A DNA stretch of 64,000 nt from Pelagibius sp028280305 (GTDB taxonomy: Bacteria > Pseudomonadota > Alphaproteobacteria > Kiloniellales > Kiloniellaceae). Positions 7,668-15,478 of the stretch are shown piece after piece (position 1 is the stretch's first letter; the number at the start of each line of letters is the position of its first letter). The notes beneath the pieces are model-generated. The model saw nothing but the letters and a program-made list of their open reading frames with translations, did not search any database and was not told where the DNA came from. Made by a program: the position numbers and the translations under genes. The DNA is taken from assembly GCF_965233615.1 (NCBI RefSeq), contig NZ_OZ247495.1, one strand, 5' to 3'.

Positions 7668-9092
7668 CTAGTCGTTCGATGTAAAGGGCTGCACGGCTCC
7701 GAAGGGGGCCAGCAACTCACCTGCGTTTTCGGTCTCCGCCAGTTTCAGGCAGCTCAGCAGCAGGGCATCCGTCGCGGTCTCGCCCAGAAGCGGCTGCACC
7801 ACTTCCCGGAACTTCTCGGCCAGATCGCCGGGCCCGTAGGGATCTTCCGTGTCCCCGCGGTTAACGTTGGTGCTGCCCTCCAACACCGTGCCGTCGCGAA
7901 GATGAACCTTCACCCGCGCCGGGCGGAAGGCCGGCATCAGAGCGGTCAGGGCCTCGTCCTCACAGATCGTCACGCGCCGGGCCAAGGCCCGGATGGCGGG
8001 GTCGTTGATCTTGTCGCTGCGAAAACTCGCCACGCCCGACGACCTGCTTGCAATCGTCGTCGCCACGGCGAAGGGAATGGAGAACTTGCCGGCCAGGGTG
8101 TTCTTGGGTTCCCGGTCCGCCAGCTGCGCGGCCAGCGAATAGCTGCGCACATCCACTCTGTCGATCTCATCCGGCACCAGCGGGCGCCCAAGTTCCCGGA
8201 TAATTTGTTCCAGCGCGTCCAGGGTTCCGTGGGTGTAGCGGCAGCAGGCATGGCGCTTGAAATAGTTGCGGGTGATTTCGTAGCGGATGCCGAGATCGGC
8301 CACCATTTCCCCGGGCTGATAGTCCTCGGCAATCACCGAACCGTAGACCGTTGCAAGGCCATCGGCTTCGCCGCTGAAGCCGGCCTGAATCAGATGATGG
8401 GCGAGCAGGCCCATGTGGTTCGAGACTCCCGCAAAGGTGTTCCTCACCGTACCGCCCTCCAGCATCGTCTTACGGCTGGTGCTGAGGCCGAGGCTGGTGG
8501 AGAGCGAGATGATTTCCCGCAACTGGTCAGGCCTGTAAGCCATGATTTTGCCGACGGCGACCGCGGCCCCCACGGTGCCCCAGGTACCGTGGGGATGCAT
8601 GGACATGCGCAGCTTCGAAGCGATACCGATCCGCGCCGCCACTTCATAGCCGGCGACCAGCGCTGTCAGCAGATCGCGACCCGTCACCCGGATCTGTTGC
8701 GACAGGGCGAGCAGGGCCGGGACCACATGCATGCCCGGATGCCCACGCGCGAATTGGTTGCCCTCATCCAACTCCAGAAAGGTACCGGCGGTACCGTTGA
8801 GGAAAGCCGCGGTCAGGGCCGGGGCCGTCAGACCGGCCCCCAGGATGCTGGCGGGGCCGCGACCGGCTTCCCCGGCCAGGCGGCGACTCAGCGCGGCCAT
8901 CTCCGCTTCCTGGGCGCCCGCGGCAATGGCGCCGAGGCAGTCGGCATAGACCCAGGAAGCACGCTCGACCACTTCGCCGGGAAGATGCTCGAACTGAAGA
9001 TGCGCCAGAAACTCGGTCAGGACATCAAGGTAAGCCGTATCGGTGATCGGCGACACTGAGGCCTGCCGGGCCGCGGAATCCTGATCAGTCAT
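7668..9092 (-). CDS. MmgE/PrpD family dehydratase/decarboxylase
   Basis: A 474-residue protein of the MmgE/PrpD family, which includes 2-methylcitrate dehydratase, cis-aconitate decarboxylase and iminodisuccinate epimerase. It starts with an all-helical domain (LDVLTEFLAHLQFEHLPGEV, then DCLGAIAAGAQEAEM) and keeps NGTAGTFLELDEGN and HPGMHVVPALLALS, family signatures in the 110-150 region. The second domain holds FKRHACCRYTHGTLDAL, equivalent to the KPYPxCRxxH active-site region. The start overlaps the gntR stop by 8 bp. In the proposed pathway it removes water from an imported hydroxy acid to give the substrate of the LeuCD-like hydratase. Other chemistries in the family cannot be excluded. 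Confidence 0.88.
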   Translation of the reverse strand: MTDQDSAARQASVSPITDTAYLDVLTEFLAHLQFEHLPGEVVERASWVYADCLGAIAAGAQEAEMAALSRRLAGEAGRGPASILGAGLTAPALTAAFLNGTAGTFLELDEGNQFARGHPGMHVVPALLALSQQIRVTGRDLLTALVAGYEVAARIGIASKLRMSMHPHGTWGTVGAAVAVGKIMAYRPDQLREIISLSTSLGLSTSRKTMLEGGTVRNTFAGVSNHMGLLAHHLIQAGFSGEADGLATVYGSVIAEDYQPGEMVADLGIRYEITRNYFKRHACCRYTHGTLDALEQIIRELGRPLVPDEIDRVDVRSYSLAAQLADREPKNTLAGKFSIPFAVATTIASRSSGVASFRSDKINDPAIRALARRVTICEDEALTALMPAFRPARVKVHLRDGTVLEGSTNVNRGDTEDPYGPGDLAEKFREVVQPLLGETATDALLLSCLKLAETENAGELLAPFGAVQPFTSND

Positions 9093-9996
9093 GCAGACTG
9101 CCCTCCATCACCGCTTCGCCATCCGTTTTCCCGGCCAAAGCCTTGGGCCCGCCCGCGCCCGTCGGGGGCGATTCGAGAGTCGCCCAGCGCATCCCTTCGT
9201 CCTCGCGCACCCGCTGCATCGACATCTCGAAGCGATAGAGGTCGGGGCGGTAGAGGACCCTGATGTACTCGACCGGCCGTTCCGCGGCGTCGCGGACCAC
9301 GCGGCGGACCTCGATCAACGGCGCACCGGCATGCACCGAGAGGGCGCCCGCCACCTCCGCGTCGGCCACCGTGGCGGAAATGGTCTGCCGCGCCGAGGTG
9401 ACATCCACGCCGGCGCGCTCCAGAAGATGCAGCAAAGGTTTGGTGTTCAGGTCATCGCGGTCATAGTGCCGGCCCACATCGGCCGGCACATAGGTAACCA
9501 GGAACGACATCGGCTGACCGTCGAGACTACGCACGCGCACGGCACGCTGCACCTCCGCACCGCGGTCCAGTTCCAAGGCGGCGGCGATGTCCTCGTTGGC
9601 CGCGACGTAGCCGAAATCAAGCACCTGCGCTTCGGTTGCCAGGCCCATCAGCGAGATGTTTTCAAGCCAGCCTTCGATGGAGGCCGTCACGGCAGGGGCC
9701 GGGGGCCGTTTGATCACCCGGGTGCCGCGCCCTCTTTCGCGCACCACCAGACCGGCATCGGCCATTTCATTGAGGGCCCGCTTGGCGGTGATCCGCGAGA
9801 CGCCGAACTCACGGCAGAGATCCTGCTCTCCGGGCACCAGATCCCCCGGCGCGATCTCGCCGCCGTAGATGCGGTTTCTGAGAATGACGAAGATCTGATG
9901 GTAGAGCGGGACACGGGACTCGGCATCCAGAGGGCGGGTGGAGCGCACCGTTCCGCCATTCGTGCCTCTGCCGACTTTGCCGTTGCTTTCGCCCAT
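9085..9996 (-). CDS. GntR family transcriptional regulator, HutC subfamily (UTRA domain)
   Basis: A 303-residue one-component regulator. A winged helix occupies about residues 22-95, with RVPLYHQIFVILRNRI, the recognition region EFGVSRITAKRALNEMADAGL and the wing RERGRGTRV. A UTRA ligand-binding domain follows (about 115-270), ending with EYIRVLYRPDLYRFEM. The ATG at 9996 follows AGGGTG at a suitable distance. As first gene of the importer and catabolic operon it is the likely local repressor, responding to the imported substrate or a pathway intermediate. A 28-bp near-palindrome 29 bp upstream of the start is the best operator candidate and suggests autoregulation. Confidence 0.9.
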   Translation of the reverse strand: MGESNGKVGRGTNGGTVRSTRPLDAESRVPLYHQIFVILRNRIYGGEIAPGDLVPGEQDLCREFGVSRITAKRALNEMADAGLVVRERGRGTRVIKRPPAPAVTASIEGWLENISLMGLATEAQVLDFGYVAANEDIAAALELDRGAEVQRAVRVRSLDGQPMSFLVTYVPADVGRHYDRDDLNTKPLLHLLERAGVDVTSARQTISATVADAEVAGALSVHAGAPLIEVRRVVRDAAERPVEYIRVLYRPDLYRFEMSMQRVREDEGMRWATLESPPTGAGGPKALAGKTDGEAVMEGSLHD

Positions 9997-10024
9997 ATCT
10001 CAAGCACCCTGTCATCCAATTTCT

Positions 10025-10052
10025 CATAATGGCATATCATTATACCATTATG
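10025..10052. promoter_or_regulatory. Palindromic operator candidate for the GntR/UTRA regulator
   Basis: Perfect 8-base arms CATAATGG (10025-10032) and CCATTATG (10045-10052) flank a centre that itself has three more paired positions (ATA with TAT), so 11 of 14 pairs match. It lies in AT-rich sequence just upstream of the regulator start. Symmetric sites of this kind are typical for GntR/HutC dimers. Binding itself is inference. Confidence 0.55.
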
Positions 10053-10119
10053 TCAAATGAAAGCGCGCCGAGAAAATCGAACTGGCTTGAAAGTGTCGGG
10101 GACTATCGGGTCGAGGCCG

Positions 10120-10908
10120 TCACCAGCAGCAGAAACCGCCGTCGACGAGAAGATCCACGCCGGTGCAGTAAGACGACGCCTTGCTGGCCAGAAAGATTGC
10201 CGGCCCGACCATCTCATCGACATCGGCCATGCGGCCCATCGGGGTTTGTTCCTCGAAAAGCTTGGTCTGGTGCACCATCTCCGGACGGGTGTTCATCGGT
10301 GTCGCCGTGTAGCCGGGGCTGATGGAGTTTACCCGAATGCCACGGTCCACCCACTCCATGGCCATGCTCTTGGTGAGGTGAATGACCCCGGCTTTCGAGG
10401 TGTTGTAGTGAACCTGCTGCAGACCGCGGTTGACGATGACGCCGGACATCGAGGCGATGTTGATGATCGAACCCCCGCCCTGGGCCAGCATCGCCTGGGC
10501 CTCGGCCTGGCAGGAAAGAAACAGGCCGGTCAGGTTGATGTCGATCATGTTCTGCCACTGATCCAGAGCCATGGCCTCGGCCGGATTGGCATTGGCAATC
10601 CCGGCCGCGTTCACGGCAACCGAAAGCGGCCCCAATTCCGCCTGCGCCCGGGCGACGGCCACGGGCAGACTGTCCTTTTCCGTGACATCCGCAGTGATGG
10701 TGAAGGCGCGCTGTCCGGCAGCGGCGATCATCGCCGCCGTGTCCGCCAGGCCGTCGTCTTCGCGCCGGTCGAGGCAGGCAACATCAGCGCCGACCTGGGC
10801 CAGACCCAGGGCGATACGCTGGCCGATGCCGCTGCCCGCCCCGGTTACAAAGGCGGTCTGGCCGCTCAGATCGAACAGCTTCGGGGCATTCAGGGTCATC
10901 TCGGACAT
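10120..10908 (-). CDS. Short-chain dehydrogenase/reductase (SDR), polyol/sugar type
   Basis: A 262-residue classical SDR. It has the NAD(P) motif TGAGSGIG near the start, acidic CLDRRE at the end of beta-2 suggesting NAD preference, NAAG, and the catalytic Tyr-Lys in YNTSKAG with Ser in IASMSG. The C terminus SYCTGVDLLVDGGF is standard. The ATG at 10908 is chosen because AGGAG precedes it by about 10 bases; an in-frame ATG at 10947 adds 13 residues with no homology. It is divergent from the transketolase operon, so it may oxidise a polyol to the ketose used by the FGGY kinase. Membership in the downstream GntR regulon is also possible, since it is transcribed towards that gene. Confidence 0.88.
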   Translation of the reverse strand: MSEMTLNAPKLFDLSGQTAFVTGAGSGIGQRIALGLAQVGADVACLDRREDDGLADTAAMIAAAGQRAFTITADVTEKDSLPVAVARAQAELGPLSVAVNAAGIANANPAEAMALDQWQNMIDINLTGLFLSCQAEAQAMLAQGGGSIINIASMSGVIVNRGLQQVHYNTSKAGVIHLTKSMAMEWVDRGIRVNSISPGYTATPMNTRPEMVHQTKLFEEQTPMGRMADVDEMVGPAIFLASKASSYCTGVDLLVDGGFCCW

Positions 10909-10973
10909 CGACAAAAGGCTCCTGGCAATCGCTTCCCACCATCGCAAACCCTCTCAGAATCCAGAGAGTTTGT

Positions 10974-10988
10974 ATAATTATTCATTAT
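10974..10988. promoter_or_regulatory. AT-rich inverted repeat in SDR/transketolase divergent promoter
   Basis: Arms ATAAT (10974-10978) and ATTAT (10984-10988) surround a 5-base centre about 65 bp upstream of the SDR start. The half-site resembles the ATAAT/ATTAT core of the palindrome at 10025-10052, so the same GntR-type protein could bind both. The short arms in AT-rich sequence make this weak evidence. Confidence 0.25.
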
Positions 10989-11088
10989 CTAATATTTTTG
11001 CTAAAGGACTCTGTGGAGTCAACGGCTAACTCCATCACTGGAAGTCGACTTTCTTTGATGACTTAAGAACTCTCTCAGCCGAGCCGGC

Positions 11089-11140
11089 TTGACACGATCT
11101 TCGATAAGAATGAAAATTGAAGATCGAATAAATATTCAAT
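11089..11140 (+). promoter_or_regulatory. Promoter and overlapping operator candidate for the transketolase operon
   Basis: A perfect -35 box TTGACA (11089-11094) stands 17 bases from GAAAAT (11112-11117), a 4/6 match to the -10 consensus. An inverted repeat with arms ATTGAA (11116-11121) and TTCAAT (11135-11140) overlaps the -10 and predicted start point. This arrangement suits repression by the SorC regulator at the end of the operon. Position and geometry are read from sequence; the regulator link is inference. Confidence 0.5.
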
Positions 11141-11150
11141 ACCGTCAGCT

Positions 11151-11984
11151 ATGAATCGCGATTCCCTGAACATCAACGCCCTCAAGGAGACGGCGCGGCG
11201 CATCCGTGTGCAGGACCTGAAAACGGTATTCGGCGCCGGCGCCGGCCATATCGGCGGTGAGATGTCGGCCATCGACATCCTGACCACGCTCTATTTTCAC
11301 GTGCTCCGGGTCTACCCGGATGCGCCGGACCATCCGGAACGCGACCGCTTTGTCCTGTCAAAGGGCCACACGGCCTGCGCGCTCTACGTCACCCTGGCGG
11401 AGAAGGGCTTCATCGATCCAGCCGAGCTAGAGACTTTTCTGGCGCCGCATTCCCGGCTGAACGGCCATCCGAACTGCACCAAGGTGCCGGGTGTGGAGAC
11501 GAACACCGGCCCGCTCGGCCATGGCCTGCCGGTGGCCGTGGGCATGGCCAAGGCGGCGCAGTTGGATGGCGCATCCTGGCGCACCTACGTGCTGACCGGC
11601 GACGGCGAGCTGCAGGAGGGCAGCAATTGGGAGGCCGCCATGGCCGCCGCCCAGTTCGGCCTCGACAACCTGACGGTGATCGTCGATCACAACCGCCTGC
11701 AGCAGGGCGCAAGGCTGGCCGAAACCAACAACCTCGCCCCGCTGGCCGACAAGTTCGAAGCCTTCGGCTGGACCGTGCGGGAAGTCGACGGCCATGACAT
11801 CGCCGCTCTGGCCGACGTGCTGGACAGCAGCGGCATTGAAAGCGGCAAACCAAGCTGCGTCATCGCCCACACCAACAAGGGCCAGGGCATCTCCTTCATG
11901 CAGGACCGTGTCGAATGGCACCACAAGGTGCCGAGCCGCGAACAGTTTGAACAGGCGCTCGCCGAACTGGAGGGCGCTGCGTGA
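11151..11984 (+). CDS. Transketolase N-terminal (TPP/pyrophosphate-binding) subunit
   Basis: A 277-residue protein covering the first domain of a split transketolase. It contains GAGAGHIGGEMSAIDIL (about 26-42), SKGHTACALYVTLAEKGF, GPLGHGLPVAVGMAKA and the thiamine diphosphate motif beginning GDGELQEGSNWE and ending VIVDHN. The second half is the next gene, which overlaps by 4 bp. Split transketolases of this kind are typical of peripheral sugar catabolic operons rather than the core pentose phosphate pathway. Kinase and SorC regulator downstream support that. There is no strong ribosome binding site before the ATG. Confidence 0.92.
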   Translation: MNRDSLNINALKETARRIRVQDLKTVFGAGAGHIGGEMSAIDILTTLYFHVLRVYPDAPDHPERDRFVLSKGHTACALYVTLAEKGFIDPAELETFLAPHSRLNGHPNCTKVPGVETNTGPLGHGLPVAVGMAKAAQLDGASWRTYVLTGDGELQEGSNWEAAMAAAQFGLDNLTVIVDHNRLQQGARLAETNNLAPLADKFEAFGWTVREVDGHDIAALADVLDSSGIESGKPSCVIAHTNKGQGISFMQDRVEWHHKVPSREQFEQALAELEGAA

Positions 11985-12934
11985 TGGACGGCGGCCGCGC
12001 GCTTCATGATTGCCGGGACGCCTTTGTCGAAACACTGGAGGCCTTGGCCGCCGAGAACAGAGATATCGTTGCCGTCTGCAACGATTCCGTTGGCTCCAGC
12101 AAGCTCGGCAGGTTTCGCGACCGCTGGCCGGAGCGGCTCGTCAATGTCGGCATTGCCGAGCAGAACATGGTCGGCGTCGGCGCCGGCCTTGCCAACGGCG
12201 GTAAGATCCCCTTCGTCTGCGCCGCTTCGCCCTTCCTCACCGGCCGCGCTCTGGAGCAGATCAAGGCCGACGTCGCCTACTCCGAGAAGAACGTGAAGCT
12301 CTGCGGCATCAGTTCTGGCATGGCCTACGGTGAACTGGGCGCCACCCATCACTCCATCGAGGATTTCGCCTGGATGCGGGTACTGCCCAACATCGCCACC
12401 ATTGCCCCGGCCGACCGTATCGAAACCGCCGCGGCAGTGCGCTTTGCCACCACACACCAGGGGGCCGTGTTCCTGCGCCTCAGCCGCGTCGGCGTGCCCG
12501 ACATCCTGCCGGAAGACCACAGTTTCGAACTCGGCAAAGCCAACCTGCTGCGCGATGGCGTCGACGTGACGTTGATTGCCAATGGTGTGTTGTCGCATCG
12601 TACGCTGGCCGCAGCCGATCTCTTGGCCGCGCAGGGGATCGACGCCCGTGTTCTCAACATGGCGAGCGTCAGGCCCATCGACCGCGAAGCCATTGTCGCG
12701 GCGGCCAGGGATAGCGGCGCGATCCTGACCTGTGAGGAGCATTCGATTCACGGCGGCCTGGGCTCGGCGGTGGCGGAGGTCGTCGTGGAAAGCTGCCCCG
12801 TCCCGATGAAGATCCTCGGCGTGCCGGGCATCTTCGCCCCGACCGGCTCGGCGAATTTCCTGCTGGATGAGTTCGGTATGGCGCCGGACGGCATCGCCGA
12901 GGCCGCCAAAACCCTTGTGGCGCGAAAGGGCTGA
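11981..12934 (+). CDS. Transketolase C-terminal (pyrimidine-binding) subunit
   Basis: A 317-residue protein containing the PYR and C-terminal domains of a split transketolase. The conserved Glu that activates the TPP pyrimidine is in GIAEQNMVGVGAGLA. MAYGELGATHHSIEDFAWMR carries substrate-phosphate region residues, and FLRLSRVGVPDIL lies near the domain junction. The C-terminal domain starts around DGVDVTLIANG and has TCEEHSIHGGLGSAVAE. It pairs with the upstream subunit and would transfer a two-carbon unit from a phosphorylated ketose. It ends 5 bp before the kinase gene. Confidence 0.92.
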   Translation: MMDGGRALHDCRDAFVETLEALAAENRDIVAVCNDSVGSSKLGRFRDRWPERLVNVGIAEQNMVGVGAGLANGGKIPFVCAASPFLTGRALEQIKADVAYSEKNVKLCGISSGMAYGELGATHHSIEDFAWMRVLPNIATIAPADRIETAAAVRFATTHQGAVFLRLSRVGVPDILPEDHSFELGKANLLRDGVDVTLIANGVLSHRTLAAADLLAAQGIDARVLNMASVRPIDREAIVAAARDSGAILTCEEHSIHGGLGSAVAEVVVESCPVPMKILGVPGIFAPTGSANFLLDEFGMAPDGIAEAAKTLVARKG

Positions 12935-12939
12935 CCGCG

Positions 12940-14436
12940 ATGCCGGACAGGGCGATCCTGGCCATCGATCAGGGAACGACGAACACCAAAGCGATTCTTG
13001 TCGCCGCCGACGGCGCCATCCTTGCCCGCGGCGCTGCGCCGGTGCCCATCGAACACCCGCAGCCCGGCTGGGTGCAACAGGATGCGGAGGCGATCTGGCA
13101 AAGCGTCCTCACCGCCATCGCCGCCTGCCTCGCCGATAATCCGGACGCCGGGCCTGTCGGCCTCGGCATCTCGAACCAGCGCGAGTCCGTGATGATCTGG
13201 GACCGGCGCAATGGTGCGCCGCTCGGCCCCGTCGTGACCTGGCAGTGCCGGCGTACCACCGCGGCCTGCGAAGCCCTGAAAGCGCGAAACACGGAAGCCG
13301 ACGTCCTCGCCCGCACCGGCCTGCCGCTCGACCCGCTGTTCCCCGCCTTGAAACTCAACTGGCTGCTGGAAACGGCGCGGCAGCGTGACGACAGCGTCGC
13401 AACGGAGAACCTCTGCGCCGGCACCGTCGACTCCTGGCTTATCTGGCGGCTGACCGACGGCGCAGTCCATGCGACCGACCGTTCAAACGCGGCAAGAACG
13501 CAGCTCTTCAATCTGGCCGCCGCAGACTGGGACGACGATCTCTGTGCGCTTTTCGACGTCCCACGCAAGATCCTGCCGAAGGTTCACGACTCGCAGTACA
13601 ATTTCGGTACGACCAAGGGCCTCGCCGTCCTGCCGGACGGTATCGCTGTCGGCAGCGCCATCGGCGACAGCCATGCCGCGCTCTTCGGCCACTGCGCCTT
13701 TCGCCCCGGCGATGCCAAGGCCACTTTCGGGACCGGGGCCTCTGTCATGGCCACGGTGCCGAGCTTCCTGAAGCCCGAGGCAGGCCTTACCACGACCATC
13801 GCCTGGTCTTTGGACGGAAACTCGACATTCGCCTTCGAAGGCAACATCCTGGTCAGCGCCTCGATCCTGCCCTGGACCGCGGAGCTGCTGGGCCTTGACG
13901 GCGATGTGGATGCGCTGATGGCCCTCGCAGAATCGGTACCCGATACCGAAGAGGTCGCCCTTGTCCCGGCGCTGGTCGGCCTCGGTGCGCCTCATTGGGC
14001 GCCGGCGGCGCGGGGACTGATCAGCGGAATCAGCTTTGCGGCCGATCGGCGCCACGTTGCCAGGGCGGCGGCGGAATCCATGGCCTTTCAGGTCGCAGAC
14101 GTGTTCCGGGCGGTGGCGGACCAATCGCCGGCGCCGCTCGGCCGTCTCTTCGTCGACGGCGGGCCCAGCCGCAACGGCTTCCTGATGGGCATGGTTGCCG
14201 ACCTGCTGGATCATCCGGTGCAGCCCTGCGACGCGCCGGAGGTCTCGGCCCAGGGCGCTGCCTATCTGGCGGGACTGACGGTGGGATTCTGGGATAGCCT
14301 GGAAGAACTGGAGGCCCTGCCGAAGGCCCGAACGCGGATCGATCCATCGCTTTCGGACGATACGCGCAGCCGCCTCCAGGGGCGCTGGCGGGACGCCCTG
14401 GCACGCTGCCTGCTGCCCGCCGCCGACAACGCCTGA
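12940..14436 (+). CDS. FGGY family carbohydrate kinase (glycerol kinase-like)
   Basis: A 498-residue kinase with both FGGY domains. N-terminal features are AIDQGTTNTKAILV (phosphate 1 loop), GISNQRESVMIWDRR, and WQCRRTTAACEAL with the glycerol-kinase-like QCRRT. The second domain has TFGTGASVMATVP and DGGPSRNGFLMGMVADLL. Close similarity is to glycerol kinase, yet its position between a split transketolase and a SorC regulator suggests a ketose or branched tetrulose substrate such as apulose or a tetrulose. The product would be the ketose phosphate used by the transketolase. Plain glycerol kinase activity remains possible. Confidence 0.88.
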   Translation: MPDRAILAIDQGTTNTKAILVAADGAILARGAAPVPIEHPQPGWVQQDAEAIWQSVLTAIAACLADNPDAGPVGLGISNQRESVMIWDRRNGAPLGPVVTWQCRRTTAACEALKARNTEADVLARTGLPLDPLFPALKLNWLLETARQRDDSVATENLCAGTVDSWLIWRLTDGAVHATDRSNAARTQLFNLAAADWDDDLCALFDVPRKILPKVHDSQYNFGTTKGLAVLPDGIAVGSAIGDSHAALFGHCAFRPGDAKATFGTGASVMATVPSFLKPEAGLTTTIAWSLDGNSTFAFEGNILVSASILPWTAELLGLDGDVDALMALAESVPDTEEVALVPALVGLGAPHWAPAARGLISGISFAADRRHVARAAAESMAFQVADVFRAVADQSPAPLGRLFVDGGPSRNGFLMGMVADLLDHPVQPCDAPEVSAQGAAYLAGLTVGFWDSLEELEALPKARTRIDPSLSDDTRSRLQGRWRDALARCLLPAADNA

Positions 14437-14456
14437 AACCGGCCGGAGAGCAGAAG

Positions 14457-15443
14457 GTGTCGCGCATCAACGAGCTCAGGTTCATCGCCCGAATCGCCCA
14501 CATGTACTACATGGAGGGCAAGCGGCAGTCGGCCATCGCCGCGCAGCTTCACCTCAGCCAGGCCACGGTTTCGCGCATGCTGAAGCGCGCCCACGATGAA
14601 AACATCGTGCGTATTTCCCTGGCCTCGCCGGAGGGAACCTATGCCGAGGCCGAAGCGGCGCTGCGCCGCCAGTACGGCCTGACGGAAGCCATCGTCGTCG
14701 ACTGCGCCGAAGACAGACAGGGGGCGATCATGTCCCGCATCGGCGAGGCCGCCGCGCATTTTCTGGAAACCACGATCCAGCCCGGCGAGGTGATCGGCGT
14801 TTCTTCCTGGTCGCAGACCATCCTGAAGATGATCGACAACATCCACCCGATGAAGCAGGGCAAGGCTCGTTCCGTGGTCCAGTTGCTCGGCGGCCTCGGC
14901 AATCCGAGCGTCCAGAAGCACGCGACACAGTTGACCACCAGGCTGGCGCAACTAACCGGCGGCGAGCCGCTGATCCTGAGCGCGCCCGGCGTCGCCGCAT
15001 CGCGCGAAGCAAAGATCGTTCTGCTGGGCGACAGCTACGTCCGCAGCACCATCGAGCAATTCCGCAATATCTCTCTCGCGGTCGTCGGCATCGGCGCCAT
15101 CGAGCCGTCGCAGATGCTCGCCGACAGCGGCAACGTATTCTCTGAAACGGAGTTGGCTCAGGTGACAGCGGGCGGCGCCGTCTCCGAAATCAGCCTGCGC
15201 TTCTTCGACGCCGAGGGCCGCGATGTGAAGACGCCCCTGGACGAAAGGGTGATCGGCATGACCACCGAAGAGCTGCGGGCAGTACCGCGGGTGATCGCCT
15301 TGGCTGGCGGTCAATCCAAGACCGCAGCCATCGACGCCGCGCTGAAGTCCGGCGCTCTCGACATCCTGATCACCGACCGTTTCACAGCGGCCCGCCTCGT
15401 CGGCTTGCCCGCCGAAACCCAGGGTGCGGTGGCAGGCCTATAG
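14457..15443 (+). CDS. SorC/DeoR-type sugar-binding transcriptional regulator
   Basis: A 328-residue regulator with an N-terminal helix-turn-helix (about 1-60; QSAIAAQLHLSQATVSRMLKRA is the recognition region, read from residue 23) and a sugar-phosphate-binding domain (about 65-325; VIGVSSWSQTI, LLGGLGNPSVQKHATQL, VVGIGAIEPS, ALAGGQSKTAAIDAAL). Translation starts at a GTG at 14457, 10 bases after GGAGAG. Family members sense phosphorylated sugars and act as tetramers. The operon position makes it the local regulator, and an inverted repeat over the promoter at 11116-11140 is a candidate site. EryD-type erythritol regulators share this layout. Confidence 0.9.
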   Translation: MSRINELRFIARIAHMYYMEGKRQSAIAAQLHLSQATVSRMLKRAHDENIVRISLASPEGTYAEAEAALRRQYGLTEAIVVDCAEDRQGAIMSRIGEAAAHFLETTIQPGEVIGVSSWSQTILKMIDNIHPMKQGKARSVVQLLGGLGNPSVQKHATQLTTRLAQLTGGEPLILSAPGVAASREAKIVLLGDSYVRSTIEQFRNISLAVVGIGAIEPSQMLADSGNVFSETELAQVTAGGAVSEISLRFFDAEGRDVKTPLDERVIGMTTEELRAVPRVIALAGGQSKTAAIDAALKSGALDILITDRFTAARLVGLPAETQGAVAGL

Positions 15444-15478
15444 CGCCACCGGCTTTCCCGAGAAGCAGGGTTGCGCTA
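15441..15478. terminator. Bidirectional hairpin between convergent genes
   Basis: TAGCGC (15441-15446) and GCGCTA (15473-15478) pair perfectly and three more pairs follow after one mismatch, enclosing an 18-base loop. The structure overlaps the stop codons of the two convergent genes. There is no clear T-run, so strength as an intrinsic terminator is uncertain. Confidence 0.4.

Noticed and set aside
7602..9059. 485-codon plus-strand frame opposite the MmgE/PrpD gene
   Set aside because: The MmgE/PrpD protein has clear family motifs and operon overlaps; the antisense product has none.
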